Origin: Acidobacteriota bacterium
GTDB lineage: Bacteria > Acidobacteriota > Terriglobia > Terriglobales > Acidobacteriaceae
Length of the DNA: 36,160 bases
NCBI GenBank assembly: GCA_003225465.1
Contig: QIAH01000303.1
Span: 16,346-52,505 of the forward strand
Direction: 5' to 3'
In this document: piece after piece, positions 1-9,351 of the stretch
How the letters are laid out: each line of letters starts with the position of its first letter
Position numbering within the stretch: the first letter of the stretch is position 1
The notes under the pieces: generated by a model
What the model was told of the DNA's origin: nothing
Databases searched by the model: none
Seen by the model: the letters and a program-made list of their open reading frames with translations, nothing else
Program-made: the position numbers and the translations under genes

Positions 1-255
1 TCACGCATCCCTCCGACCGCTGCTTCATATGATAATGATGGGCGAAAGTCAAACCGAGACGCCGAGCTACCTCCGTACACGTAGCCCTTGGCCGTTCGAT
101 GTGCTCAAGGGCGTCCTCGGGTTGATGCCCGATCTTCTCATTATTGTGCGCCCTTAGGCCAACGGGATGATACGTCGCCTCGACAAGCGCTGCCGAATCG
201 CCAACCGTGGTGTGAATCTAAATCCGTGCGCGACAGCAGTGTTTCGTAGATGCCA

Positions 256-610
256 TCAAGCGACCAAAGACGATGACTCGGTCACCTGGGTCGGCAAAGT
301 GAAATGAAATGTTGCTCCTCGTCCATTGTTAGCGCTCACCCTCAAGCGGTCGCCATGCGACTCCACAATGGAACGGCTGATGGCCAACCCCATGGTTTGA
401 GCAATATTGGTAGGGGGAGATGGCGCTATCCTGGACGCGCCACACAGTGTGACCATACTGGGAGATCCGCCGGTCCGGATCAAGCGCGAGCGCACGGGGA
501 AGCGCTACCAACGACAAGTTCGCCAACACGGCACCCAGCACGAAGACGTGTCGTGCCCGTATTCGGACGACCACCGCCTTCTGCCACGTTGTTTGTAGAA
601 CGGTCACCAT
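256..610 (-). pseudogene. Internally deleted remnant of a beta-propeller sensor histidine kinase (N-terminal leader plus last ~50 aa of HATPase domain)
   Basis: Frame 329..610 begins with a signal-like leader and '[22 protein letters not shown]', parallel to 'IDAHRMISQYAHDRWTIENEF' in the intact kinase next door. Frame 256..495 ends '[41 protein letters not shown]', parallel to the C-terminus of that kinase. The two parts are in different frames and the middle is missing. Confidence 0.8.
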
Positions 611-746
611 AGCCGTATGCCCGGATGATTGAACTCACTTGCTCGGTAATCCCGCCAGGCCGTTGGCGTTCCCTTTTCGCAATCGGCGCGACGGCACCAG
701 CGCTTGCCGGTCGTGTCTGGTCTCATGATCAAAGCCGCAAAACACT

Positions 747-3700
747 TTATATGACCAATGCAGACTCCGTCACATGGGTTGGCAAGGCGAAATAAAAAGT
801 TGCCCCCCGTCCGTCATTGGAGGTGGCCCACAACCGGCCGCCGTGCGACTCCACAATGGAACGGCTGATGGCTAGCCCCATCCCGCTGCCTTTCGTCTTG
901 GTGGTGAAGAAGGCAGAAAAGATCTGGTCGACATTCTCAGCGGGTAGTCCCGGGCCTGTATCGCTGACCGAGAACAATAGTTGCCGGTCTTGTTCCAGTT
1001 GTGACTTCACCGTGAGTTCTCCGCCCTCGTCCTGCATGGCTTCGATGGCGTTGAGCATGAGGTTCATGAACACCTGTTGCAGCTGCACATGGTCCGCTAT
1101 GATTTTGGGCAATTCGGGCGCTAGTTCGGTGTGCATGGCAACTGAGCATCGCGTGGCCTCACCTTTCAGCAGTGTGAACATTTCGTGAACAATTCCATTC
1201 ACGTCGACCAGTTCACGTTCTGGAGGAGAGTTCTTGTAGAACGAACGTATCCGATCGATGATCTCAGCCGCACGATTCCCGTACTTATCGATTCTGATGG
1301 CTGACGCACGCGCCCTGTCAAGGTTGGGAGGCTCGTGCGCAAGCCATTCGATGCAGCTGTTGGCGCTGTTGACGGCGGCAGCGATTGGCTGTTTGATTTC
1401 GTGCGCCAGCGAAGCCGCCATTTCTCCCATCATGCTCACACGGTTCATGTGCGCAAGGCCTGCCTCGAGCTGACGCAATTTCTCGCGCTCTTGCTCGGCA
1501 CGTTTGCGATCTTCAAGGTCCGTGAGGGTTCCGTACCAGTTAACGATCTTTCCATGCGGGTCTCGAAGTGGGACACCACGCACCAGAAACCACCGATATT
1601 CCCCGTCAACCGCGCGACGGAACCGCGCCTCGTCTTCGAAAACCTGTCCGGTCGCAACGGAGAGGCGCCACTTCTCGGAATGGCGCACAAGATCCTCGGG
1701 ATGGATCGCACGCTGCCAACCTGCGCCTGAAGTTTCCTCGACAGAAAGCCTGGTGTATTCAGTCCAGCGCTTATTTACAAATGTGCAGGAGCCGTCAGAC
1801 AACGTGGTGAAAGTCATCGCCGGAATTGTTTCCACAACATCCCGCAGACGCTTTTCCTGACTCTTGAGCTGATGAACGCGCCATCGATAAAGTGCCCAGG
1901 TGCCAAACAAGAAAGAGGCTGCAAGAAGGATTCGAAACGCTCTTGTTTGGTACAAAGTGGGCACAATACGGAAGGGTAGCGCCACAGATTGATTCCAGGT
2001 GCCGGCGCCATTGCTAGCCATGACCCGAAACGTATATGAGCCCCAATCAACATGTGTGTATATGGCCGTACGAGTGGAGACTGTTTCACTCCAGTCTCTA
2101 TCAAATCCATCCAGTTTGTATCTAAACTGAATCCGCTCCGGGGTAGATAAGCTCAAGCCGGAATAGCTAAACCGCAGTCGATGCGTGTCAGGAGGAATCT
2201 GAATCGGCGGTTGCAGGTCCAGCGAGTTGCCGTCCGCGGATAAACTCTCGATTTGTACAATAACAGGAGTGGACTCACTCTCAGTTCGGACGGGGTCGAC
2301 TACAGCGAGACCTCGATCGGTGGAAAACCAGATTTTCCCGTGCGCATCGGCAAAAACCGATCGAAATCGCTTCACGCCTTGTCTGCCGATGAGACCATCC
2401 TCGAGTCCGTAGTCTCGAATGTCCGATTCAATCAGTGTGGCTGACAGCAGTCGCGTGCGCTTGACGGATAATATGTGATTCGAGGTTGCAATCCAGAGAT
2501 TTCCGATGTTGTCCTCGGCAATTCCGAGGATCTCTTCCCGCAAGGACGAAGGCATGGAGTCCGACTTCGTGATATGGCCCGATCGCAGCACAGCAAGCCC
2601 CGAGACAGTTCCAATCCACAGAGTGCCCGTCGAATCTGTAAGCAAGCTTGTGATGTTGTCGTTGGGCAACCCATCACGAGACGTAAAAACGCTCCACTTG
2701 TTTCTGTAGTAGCTAACGAGGCCGTTTGGCGTGCCGAGCCACATTGTGCCATCTGGGTTGTCATCGATCGAAGTGATGGTATCCGATGGCCAACCATTCG
2801 CAGTGGAGTATGTTTTGAAATGACCGTCCACAAATTGACTGATACCAGCGTTAACAGTGGCAGCCCATACCGAACCGTCCCGGCCTCGAAAAACGGCGTA
2901 TACGCTGTTTCCCGCGAGCCCATCGGAAACGGTGTAGGTTCTCGCTCTCATTCGACCAGCACCGTAGCGCAAGCGCGTCAGTCCACCATGCTGTCTTCCC
3001 ACCCATAGCTCGTTCTCGTCTCCTGTGATGGAATAGACCACGTCGTGGTTCAAACCTTCGTTTAAAACTATTTCCCCTTGTCCGTGTCTTAGCGACTGCA
3101 GACCACCCTTGAACGACGCGAACCACACGCGCCCAGTAGCGTCGACAAAAACGGGTCCACCGCTCTCCCCTTGCGACGTTTTAGACGGATACGTGATGAA
3201 CACGGTTTCGCGCAGTTTCTCTATGCCTCGCGAACGGCCTACCCACAGCTGTCCTTCTCGATCTTCAAAAAGAGCCGACACTGGTTTCGCGCGGCCCGAA
3301 CCAACGTCATCAAACGAGGCTCCGTCATTGTTGACCCTGGCGAGTCCGGCAGTGGTTCCTGCCCAAATGTTCGCGTCGCGGTCGCGAATCATGGTGTTAA
3401 CTTCGGCTTCACGAAAGGCAGGGTCAATGCCAACTTGAGTAGCTTCTTTTCCGTTCCAACGAAAAATACCTCTTTCCGTTCCGATCCAGAGCTCTCCATT
3501 TTCCAGTGGAAGGAGGGACCGAACGTTGCGGCTCTCACCCGGCAGACGTACGGGCGAAATCCGACCGCGGTCCAGATAAAACAGACCTTTGTCGCTTGTG
3601 CCGAGCCACACGCGACCGTCACTGGTCTCCGCGATCGAAGTTACAGCCGAGTCAGGTTGGGCTAGATGATGAGCAGCAACACTCGTGGCCCAACTCAGTC

Positions 3701-4268
3701 GGGTTGAGAGATCGTCGGAAGATGGGGCAGTCGGCGTGGAGTTGGGGTCCGATGGAGGGGAAATCTTCAAGAACTTCCCATCTTGATAGGTGAGTACGCC
3801 ATACGCCAGCGATGCGAATAGAGGAGCGCCGTTCGCGCGCTTTCCGATCGCTGTCACTCCTACTTCTGCTTCTTCGTGGCCGAGTTCGAATTTTCCGTCA
3901 TGAAACCGCAGCAGCTTAGTATTGGCAAGGAGAACCCAGAGATTGCCACGATTGTCGGTGATCAATTGCTGGACGGGGCCGATGGGCAAAGACTCAGGGC
4001 TCGCCTGCTGAAAAACGCGGAAGGTCTGCCCGTCAAAGCGGAACAGACCTTTTTCCGTACCAATCCAAAGATATCCGTCCGGCGTTTGCGCGATCGCCGA
4101 TGTCGTCCCTCCTGGAAACTCGTTCTCGATTGTCCAACGATCGTGCGCATATTGCGAAATCATCCGATGTGCATCGATAGCCTTTGAGGTGATAGCGCAA
4201 AAAATCAGCATCGCGGCGGCGGTGGCAGCCGCGCCAACTCGCAACCGGAATTCGGAGAGAATAGTCAA
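747..4268 (-). CDS. Sensor histidine kinase: Reg_prop beta-propeller repeats, Y_Y_Y domain, TM, PAS, HisKA, HATPase_c
   Basis: Repeated 'GxLWIGT..GL' propeller motifs, 'RFSYSGLSLSTPERIQFRYKLDGFDRDW' (Y_Y_Y), PAS/PAC ('GKIVNWYGTLTDLEDRKRAE'), H-box 'SLAHEIKQPIAAA', N-box 'NLMLNAIEAM', G-boxes 'DTGPGLP', '[12 protein letters not shown]'. Listed start is TTG. Confidence 0.92.
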   Translation of the reverse strand: MTILSEFRLRVGAAATAAAMLIFCAITSKAIDAHRMISQYAHDRWTIENEFPGGTTSAIAQTPDGYLWIGTEKGLFRFDGQTFRVFQQASPESLPIGPVQQLITDNRGNLWVLLANTKLLRFHDGKFELGHEEAEVGVTAIGKRANGAPLFASLAYGVLTYQDGKFLKISPPSDPNSTPTAPSSDDLSTRLSWATSVAAHHLAQPDSAVTSIAETSDGRVWLGTSDKGLFYLDRGRISPVRLPGESRNVRSLLPLENGELWIGTERGIFRWNGKEATQVGIDPAFREAEVNTMIRDRDANIWAGTTAGLARVNNDGASFDDVGSGRAKPVSALFEDREGQLWVGRSRGIEKLRETVFITYPSKTSQGESGGPVFVDATGRVWFASFKGGLQSLRHGQGEIVLNEGLNHDVVYSITGDENELWVGRQHGGLTRLRYGAGRMRARTYTVSDGLAGNSVYAVFRGRDGSVWAATVNAGISQFVDGHFKTYSTANGWPSDTITSIDDNPDGTMWLGTPNGLVSYYRNKWSVFTSRDGLPNDNITSLLTDSTGTLWIGTVSGLAVLRSGHITKSDSMPSSLREEILGIAEDNIGNLWIATSNHILSVKRTRLLSATLIESDIRDYGLEDGLIGRQGVKRFRSVFADAHGKIWFSTDRGLAVVDPVRTESESTPVIVQIESLSADGNSLDLQPPIQIPPDTHRLRFSYSGLSLSTPERIQFRYKLDGFDRDWSETVSTRTAIYTHVDWGSYTFRVMASNGAGTWNQSVALPFRIVPTLYQTRAFRILLAASFLFGTWALYRWRVHQLKSQEKRLRDVVETIPAMTFTTLSDGSCTFVNKRWTEYTRLSVEETSGAGWQRAIHPEDLVRHSEKWRLSVATGQVFEDEARFRRAVDGEYRWFLVRGVPLRDPHGKIVNWYGTLTDLEDRKRAEQEREKLRQLEAGLAHMNRVSMMGEMAASLAHEIKQPIAAAVNSANSCIEWLAHEPPNLDRARASAIRIDKYGNRAAEIIDRIRSFYKNSPPERELVDVNGIVHEMFTLLKGEATRCSVAMHTELAPELPKIIADHVQLQQVFMNLMLNAIEAMQDEGGELTVKSQLEQDRQLLFSVSDTGPGLPAENVDQIFSAFFTTKTKGSGMGLAISRSIVESHGGRLWATSNDGRGATFYFALPTHVTESALVI

Positions 4269-5395
4269 GGAAGATACTCGAACTCGTCGATGATGACTTC
4301 CGTGTTCTTCTGGCGGAGGCCCTTTTCGCTCGCAACGATGTAAAACATGAATTCCAGGTGCTCTTGGCCAGGTGATGGAACTCCTGCAGTGAAGGTGTGC
4401 TCATAGAATGGATGCGCACCCGACTGAATCGAGCTTCCCCGGTATGCCTTGAACTCTGCACGCCCGGGCTCCCAAAGAATCGAGTAGGTGAGCGTGCCGG
4501 GCGGCTCAGTGAAACGAGCGAGGTTGCCAGGAACATAGAAAGGCTGAATGCCGAATTGTGCGTTTTCTCTGCTTGTGGCGCGGCCCCAGCGCCCAATCTC
4601 GATATCCCATTCTCGGAAATGTTGATCGCCCGCCGCCTGATCATGAGTGTGCAAGCTGAGAACCACGCCAGGATCTAAACGAGCAGTGTCACTGACGACA
4701 AAATTGTAAATGCCATAGCCAAGACTTCGCGCAAGAATCAGTTGCGCGCAAGTCCAGCCTTTTGGCTTATTACTAATCCTGAGATGCAACACGCCACTCT
4801 TGTCGGTCCAGACGTTATCCGCATCGTACAGATTGTTTAGTCCGCCTCGAGCCGAGTCGGTAGTGCGAACCTTCCAGTCATATCCGCTGAAGCGTAGTGG
4901 TACGGTGGGGAGGTCCGGCAGAGATCCAACTCCATTCACTATTCTCAATGCCACTACAGAACCACCCATCGAAGGAGCTACATCGATCGTGGGCGCTGGA
5001 TGATAGTCAGGATCGACAAGGAGCGCAGCGTATTCGTAACCCAAGTGGGTCTGAGTGCTCCATGTCGAATCCGACTGGATGGGGATAAACGGATGGTCGG
5101 GCCACGGCTGTACCCACCAGGGGCCACTCTTTGCATACACTACAATTCGCTGTCCTGGGCGAGCCCCAGAGACCCGGCCGGAGATCGTGTCCAGTCGTTC
5201 TCGGCCACCCTGGGCTGCGGGAGGAATCTTGGTGAAAGCGATGGATAGCGTTTCGTGAGATTTGTCTGCCTGGCAGGCCACCATGGCGACCGCGCTAAAG
5301 AACACGACAGCGCTCAGGATTCGCCAGACAAGACACGGTGCAAAACCTGTTTCAGCGCGACTCGCCGCCGCGATTTCAGAGTGCTTCACTGACAT
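4265..5395 (-). CDS. Secreted, probably lipoprotein, concanavalin-like/GH16-type beta-sandwich protein
   Basis: N-terminal hydrophobic segment ending 'AVAMVACQADKS' (lipobox-like). Central 'LYDADNVWTDKSGVLHLRI', 'EWDIEIGRWG', 'YSILWEPGRAEFKAYRG' are typical of GH16/laminarinase-like folds. 4-nt overlap with the downstream kinase. Confidence 0.65.
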   Translation of the reverse strand: MSVKHSEIAAASRAETGFAPCLVWRILSAVVFFSAVAMVACQADKSHETLSIAFTKIPPAAQGGRERLDTISGRVSGARPGQRIVVYAKSGPWWVQPWPDHPFIPIQSDSTWSTQTHLGYEYAALLVDPDYHPAPTIDVAPSMGGSVVALRIVNGVGSLPDLPTVPLRFSGYDWKVRTTDSARGGLNNLYDADNVWTDKSGVLHLRISNKPKGWTCAQLILARSLGYGIYNFVVSDTARLDPGVVLSLHTHDQAAGDQHFREWDIEIGRWGRATSRENAQFGIQPFYVPGNLARFTEPPGTLTYSILWEPGRAEFKAYRGSSIQSGAHPFYEHTFTAGVPSPGQEHLEFMFYIVASEKGLRQKNTEVIIDEFEYLP

Positions 5396-5521
5396 AAGGG
5401 AACGCTGTCACTCTCGTTCGAAGTCGAGGGTTCCTCTTTTCTTTCTCGGACGACTAGAGGCCGGCGATGGTGATGCGATCTTCGACTGCTGCTTCACTTT
5501 TTGGCGGGTCGAATTTCACGC

Positions 5522-6574
5522 TTAAGCATCTTCTCGAGCGACGCCGAGAAGGTCTGCCCCGTCCTGAGGAATAGGTCGCGAAATCCCCAATCTTCTCATC
5601 TTCGCCAGCAGCGTGGTTCGTTTCAGTCCCAGTTTGGCCGCTGCGCCGCGCGGTCCACCGACGATCCAGCTGGCCTGCTCCAACGTTTCCACAATCAGAG
5701 CGCGATCGGAGTCTTCCAAGGTCATCGATGAATGGAAGGTTCGGTTGTGATGCTGACCGGGAGCCGTGAGCTCAGTTTGCTTTTTGTGAAGTGGGTTTGG
5801 AAGCACGCCGTCCCGCGTGACGATCACTGCGCGTTCCACCAAGTTCTGCAACTCGCGAATGTTGCCAGGCCAGGAGTACCACTGGAAGGCAGCCATGGTT
5901 TCCGGAGAAATGCTGTCGACTTGCTTCCCCATGCGGCGGCTAAACAGCCTCACGAAATGCGTGACAAGAGCCGGAATGTCCTCCCGGCGCTCTCGGAGTG
6001 CGGGCAACAAGATGGGGAAGACATTCAGACGGTAATACAGATCACTACGAAATTGCCCACGAGCGACCATCTTCACCAGATCCCTGTTCGTAGCCGCTAC
6101 CAGCCTGACATCCACCTTGTGCGTGCGACCGCTCCCTAGACGCTCGAACTCCTGCTCCTGCAAGATGCGCAGCAACTTCGGCTGCAGCGCCGCGGGGATG
6201 TCGCCTACTTCGTCCAAGAACAAGGTCCCTTTGTCAGCCATTTCGAAGCGCCCGATCTTCTGCGCAATCGCACCGGTGAAGGCACCCTTCTCATGACCGA
6301 ACAACTCACTTTCCAGAAGATCCAGGGGAATGGCAGCGCAGTTCAACTTGATAAAGGCGCGCCCGCAGCGCTGACTGGCATTGTGAATGGCATGTGCGAT
6401 GAGCTCTTTTCCTGTGCCGGTCTCCCCCTCGATGAGGACAGTCGAGTCTGTGGGCGCAACCTGCTCCACCTGCTCAAGAACAGATTCCAGGGCAGCACTA
6501 TTGCCGATGATCCGCTCGAACGTACGCTCGGCGTGATCGGGCCCAGGGTTCATGACTGTTGCATAATCTTCCAC
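5522..6574 (-). CDS. Sigma54-dependent transcriptional activator (AAA+ with Fis-type HTH, no receiver domain)
   Basis: 'GETGTGKELIAHAIHNAS' (Walker A), 'ESELFGHEKGAFTGA' (GAFTGA sigma54 contact loop), 'GTLFLDEVGDIP', C-terminal 'GGPRGAAAKLGLKRTTLLAKMRRLGI' Fis HTH. Confidence 0.95.
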   Translation of the reverse strand: MEDYATVMNPGPDHAERTFERIIGNSAALESVLEQVEQVAPTDSTVLIEGETGTGKELIAHAIHNASQRCGRAFIKLNCAAIPLDLLESELFGHEKGAFTGAIAQKIGRFEMADKGTLFLDEVGDIPAALQPKLLRILQEQEFERLGSGRTHKVDVRLVAATNRDLVKMVARGQFRSDLYYRLNVFPILLPALRERREDIPALVTHFVRLFSRRMGKQVDSISPETMAAFQWYSWPGNIRELQNLVERAVIVTRDGVLPNPLHKKQTELTAPGQHHNRTFHSSMTLEDSDRALIVETLEQASWIVGGPRGAAAKLGLKRTTLLAKMRRLGISRPIPQDGADLLGVAREDA

Positions 6575-6625
6575 AGAAACCTCTACACTTAAGGCTCCCC
6601 ACGCGACTTCAATAGCCTAGGCTGC

Positions 6626-7003
6626 TCACATATCAAGTGCAGCACGGACCCTTTTGAGCAACAAGTGATGATCGAACGGTTTTGCGAGGAACTCGACTGC
6701 ACCCTCTCTCATCGCTCGAATTCTCATCCTCGCATCCCCATGAGCCGTGATAAAGATGATCGGAACATTGCATCCCTCTTGCTTCAACCTGGCCTGCAAC
6801 TGCAGGCCCGACATCTTCGGCATACGGATATCAAGAACTAGGCACGCAGCCCGAGTATGCAAATCGGATTCGAGGAATTCTTCCGCGGATCCAAAGCACT
6901 GCGCGACCAGCCCAGCCGCTTCCATTAGGTCGCGCAGTGAATCTTGCATGGCCTCGTCGTCATCAATGATTGCTATTAGTTTGGCCATCCGGTTCACCGA
7001 CAT
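6626..7003 (-). CDS. Single-domain response regulator receiver
   Basis: 'LIAIIDDDEAMQDSLRDLMEAAG', 'CLVLDIRMPKMSG', 'IIFITAHGD', 'VEFLAKPFD'; no output domain (125 aa). Start may be the internal Met of MAKLIAII. Confidence 0.93.
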   Translation of the reverse strand: MSVNRMAKLIAIIDDDEAMQDSLRDLMEAAGLVAQCFGSAEEFLESDLHTRAACLVLDIRMPKMSGLQLQARLKQEGCNVPIIFITAHGDARMRIRAMREGAVEFLAKPFDHHLLLKRVRAALDM

Positions 7004-7130
7004 GTTTGCAGCTTAACGGCATTACTTCAGGTGAAGCAATCAATCTTTAGGCTGACTGACCCAGACTTTAGAGAGTAGATTCTTACTATCGATAATCGGG
7101 CGGGGGCAACATCGATTCTGGCAAAGCTCG

Positions 7131-7766
7131 CTACGTTGTCGACTTGACCTTGTCCGCCATTCTGACGAGTTCAGGCAAGGATTTAGCCAGCATCTTTTTC
7201 ATCACCTGGCTCCGATGCATTTTGACGGTGGCTTCACTGGCACCGAGTTCCGCCGCAATCTGCTTATTAAGCATCCCGGAAACGACGAGGCTCATCACCT
7301 CGCGCTCCCGGACGCTTAATATGTTGTATCGCTGTCGCAGCTCAGCAGTGTCTCGCTGGTTTTCGCGGACCGTGCGATCTCGAGTGAGCGATCGCTGAAC
7401 CGCATCGAGCAAATCCTGTTGCCTGAATGGCTTGGTGAGAAACTCAACTGCGCCAGACTTCATAGCCTTCACCGACATCGGAACGTCCGCATGCGCGGTG
7501 AGAAAGATAATTGGAATACTTACTTTCCCTCTTTTCAGCTCGTGCTGAAGGTCCAAGCCGCTAATGCCGGGGAGTCTCACGTCAAGAATCAAGCAACTGG
7601 GACCATCACTGCGCGGACTCGACAAGAACTCCTGCGCAGTTCCGAAAGACTTAGAATGCAAGCCGACAGACTCCAGCAGCTCCTGGAGAGACTCACGCAC
7701 ATCTCTATCATCATCGACAATGAATACGGTTGGCACATCCTGCGTGCTCATAACGACGCGCCCCAA
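7131..7766 (-). CDS. FixJ/NarL-family response regulator (receiver plus LuxR HTH)
   Basis: 'VFIVDDDRDVRESLQELLES', 'CLILDVRLPGISGLDLQ', 'KPFRQQDLLDAV', HTH 'LSVREREVMSLVVSGMLNKQIAAELGASEATVKMHRSQVMKKM'. Confidence 0.94.
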   Translation of the reverse strand: MGRVVMSTQDVPTVFIVDDDRDVRESLQELLESVGLHSKSFGTAQEFLSSPRSDGPSCLILDVRLPGISGLDLQHELKRGKVSIPIIFLTAHADVPMSVKAMKSGAVEFLTKPFRQQDLLDAVQRSLTRDRTVRENQRDTAELRQRYNILSVREREVMSLVVSGMLNKQIAAELGASEATVKMHRSQVMKKMLAKSLPELVRMADKVKSTT

Positions 7767-7993
7767 TCAGAAGGGAGATCAAGCGAAAATCTCCCAAGTT
7801 TCGCTCTGTCGCTGCCGATCAAGCGTCGGTCGACAACGCCGGATAGATTGTATCGGATGATGCAGAGGGGACGCCGTGCAGAGCCTCGGCATCGAGGGTA
7901 ACGTGAGGATGATCACCGACTGCTGACCTCACCAGACCTGCGCGCTTGCTGGCTAGAGACATCTATGTCGACACAAAAGGGGAGCCCAGAAGA

Positions 7994-9334
7994 TCAACGG
8001 GGGACATTTACCGGTGCACGCTTGATTTCAGAGAGTTCCCTCGAAAAATTGAAATCTGTGGGAGCGGCACCGGTGATTAACCGCGCACCGCGATTGAATG
8101 TCAGGTCCTGTATCGCCCATTGAATGAAAACGAGGATGCGACTCTGGAACGAAACCAGATAGGTTACATGGATAAAAGCCCACACCAGCCACGCTAACAA
8201 CCCCGAAATGTGAAGACCGAATACGTCTGCCACTGCGGCTGCGCGTCCAATTACTGCCAGAGACCCTTTGTCGAAGTAACGAAAAGGTGGAAGCTCTGAA
8301 TGCCCCTTTACTTTTCGCAAGATCGCCTTGGCTGCATAGGCCCCTCCCTGCATGGCGACCTGGGCCACTCCAGGCAAAGGTTTTCCTTTTTCATCCGTCG
8401 CTGAAGCCAGATCGCCTACTACGTAAATGTCCGGATAGCTCGGAATCGTCAGGTCAGGTTTTACTTTGACTCTTCCTCCTTTGTCGGTTTCGGCCTTTGC
8501 GTGGCTAGCCACGATCTTGCCCAGCGGCGATGCGGTGATACCGCCAGCCCAGACCACAGTTTTCGCGGCGATTGAATCAGTTCGCCCGCCGGAATCAATC
8601 GTCAGGCCATCTTTGTCAACGTTTTTGACCATTGCACCACACCTCACCTCGACTCCTAGCTTGGCAAGCGAACGGGTTGCCTTTTCTGCCAGGTCCTGAG
8701 GGAAAGGCATCAGTGCTCGAGGCGCACCATCCAGCAGGATGATCTGCGCTTCCTCAGGCTTGATAGAGCGGAAGTCATTCTTCAGGGTTTGGCGCGCGAT
8801 CTCAGCGATGGCTCCAGAGAGTTCAACGCCAGTAGGGCCTGCTCCAACGATGACGAATGTGAGCCAGGCGCGACGCTGCACGGGATCCGAAAGGCGCTCG
8901 GCCACTTCGAATGCATAAAGAATTTTGTGGCGGATGGCCGTAGCTTCTTCGACACTCTTCATGCCGGGCGCCCACTCTTGCCACTCGTTGCGCCCGAAGT
9001 AGGATGTCTGCGAGCCGGCGGCAACGATCAATGAGTCGTAAGGAACGATGGCCCCATCGGCCAGAAAGACGCGTTTTGAATCCGGATCGATGTCCACGAC
9101 GGTCCCCAACCAAACGCGAGTATTCTTCTGCCGGCTTAGGACGCTCCGAAGGGGCGAGGCGACCTCTCCCGCCGAAAGAGAGCCAGTCGCGACTTGATAG
9201 AGCAGTGGTTGGAAAAGGTGGTAGTTCCGCCGGTCGATAACTGTCACGTCCACTAAATTTGAGTTCAAGCGCTGGGCCGCAGACAGCCCACCAAATCCCC
9301 CGCCTATGATCACTACCTTCCAGCGTTCGCTCAT
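7994..9334 (-). CDS. ndh: Type II NADH dehydrogenase / NAD(P)/FAD-dependent oxidoreductase
   Basis: 'VVIIGGGFGGLSAAQRL', 'VTVIDRRNYHLFQPLLYQVATGSLSAGEVASPLR', 'IVGAGPTGVELSGAIAEI', 'DIYVVGDLA', C-terminal membrane-association segment. Confidence 0.92.
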   Translation of the reverse strand: MSERWKVVIIGGGFGGLSAAQRLNSNLVDVTVIDRRNYHLFQPLLYQVATGSLSAGEVASPLRSVLSRQKNTRVWLGTVVDIDPDSKRVFLADGAIVPYDSLIVAAGSQTSYFGRNEWQEWAPGMKSVEEATAIRHKILYAFEVAERLSDPVQRRAWLTFVIVGAGPTGVELSGAIAEIARQTLKNDFRSIKPEEAQIILLDGAPRALMPFPQDLAEKATRSLAKLGVEVRCGAMVKNVDKDGLTIDSGGRTDSIAAKTVVWAGGITASPLGKIVASHAKAETDKGGRVKVKPDLTIPSYPDIYVVGDLASATDEKGKPLPGVAQVAMQGGAYAAKAILRKVKGHSELPPFRYFDKGSLAVIGRAAAVADVFGLHISGLLAWLVWAFIHVTYLVSFQSRILVFIQWAIQDLTFNRGARLITGAAPTDFNFSRELSEIKRAPVNVPR

Positions 9335-9351
9335 TCTTTCCTCCTGGTGGC

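Noticed and set aside
5396-5521. Sigma54 promoter upstream of the lectin/kinase operon
   Set aside because: No GG-N10-GC motif with acceptable flanks on the minus strand; only a single TGTCA element.
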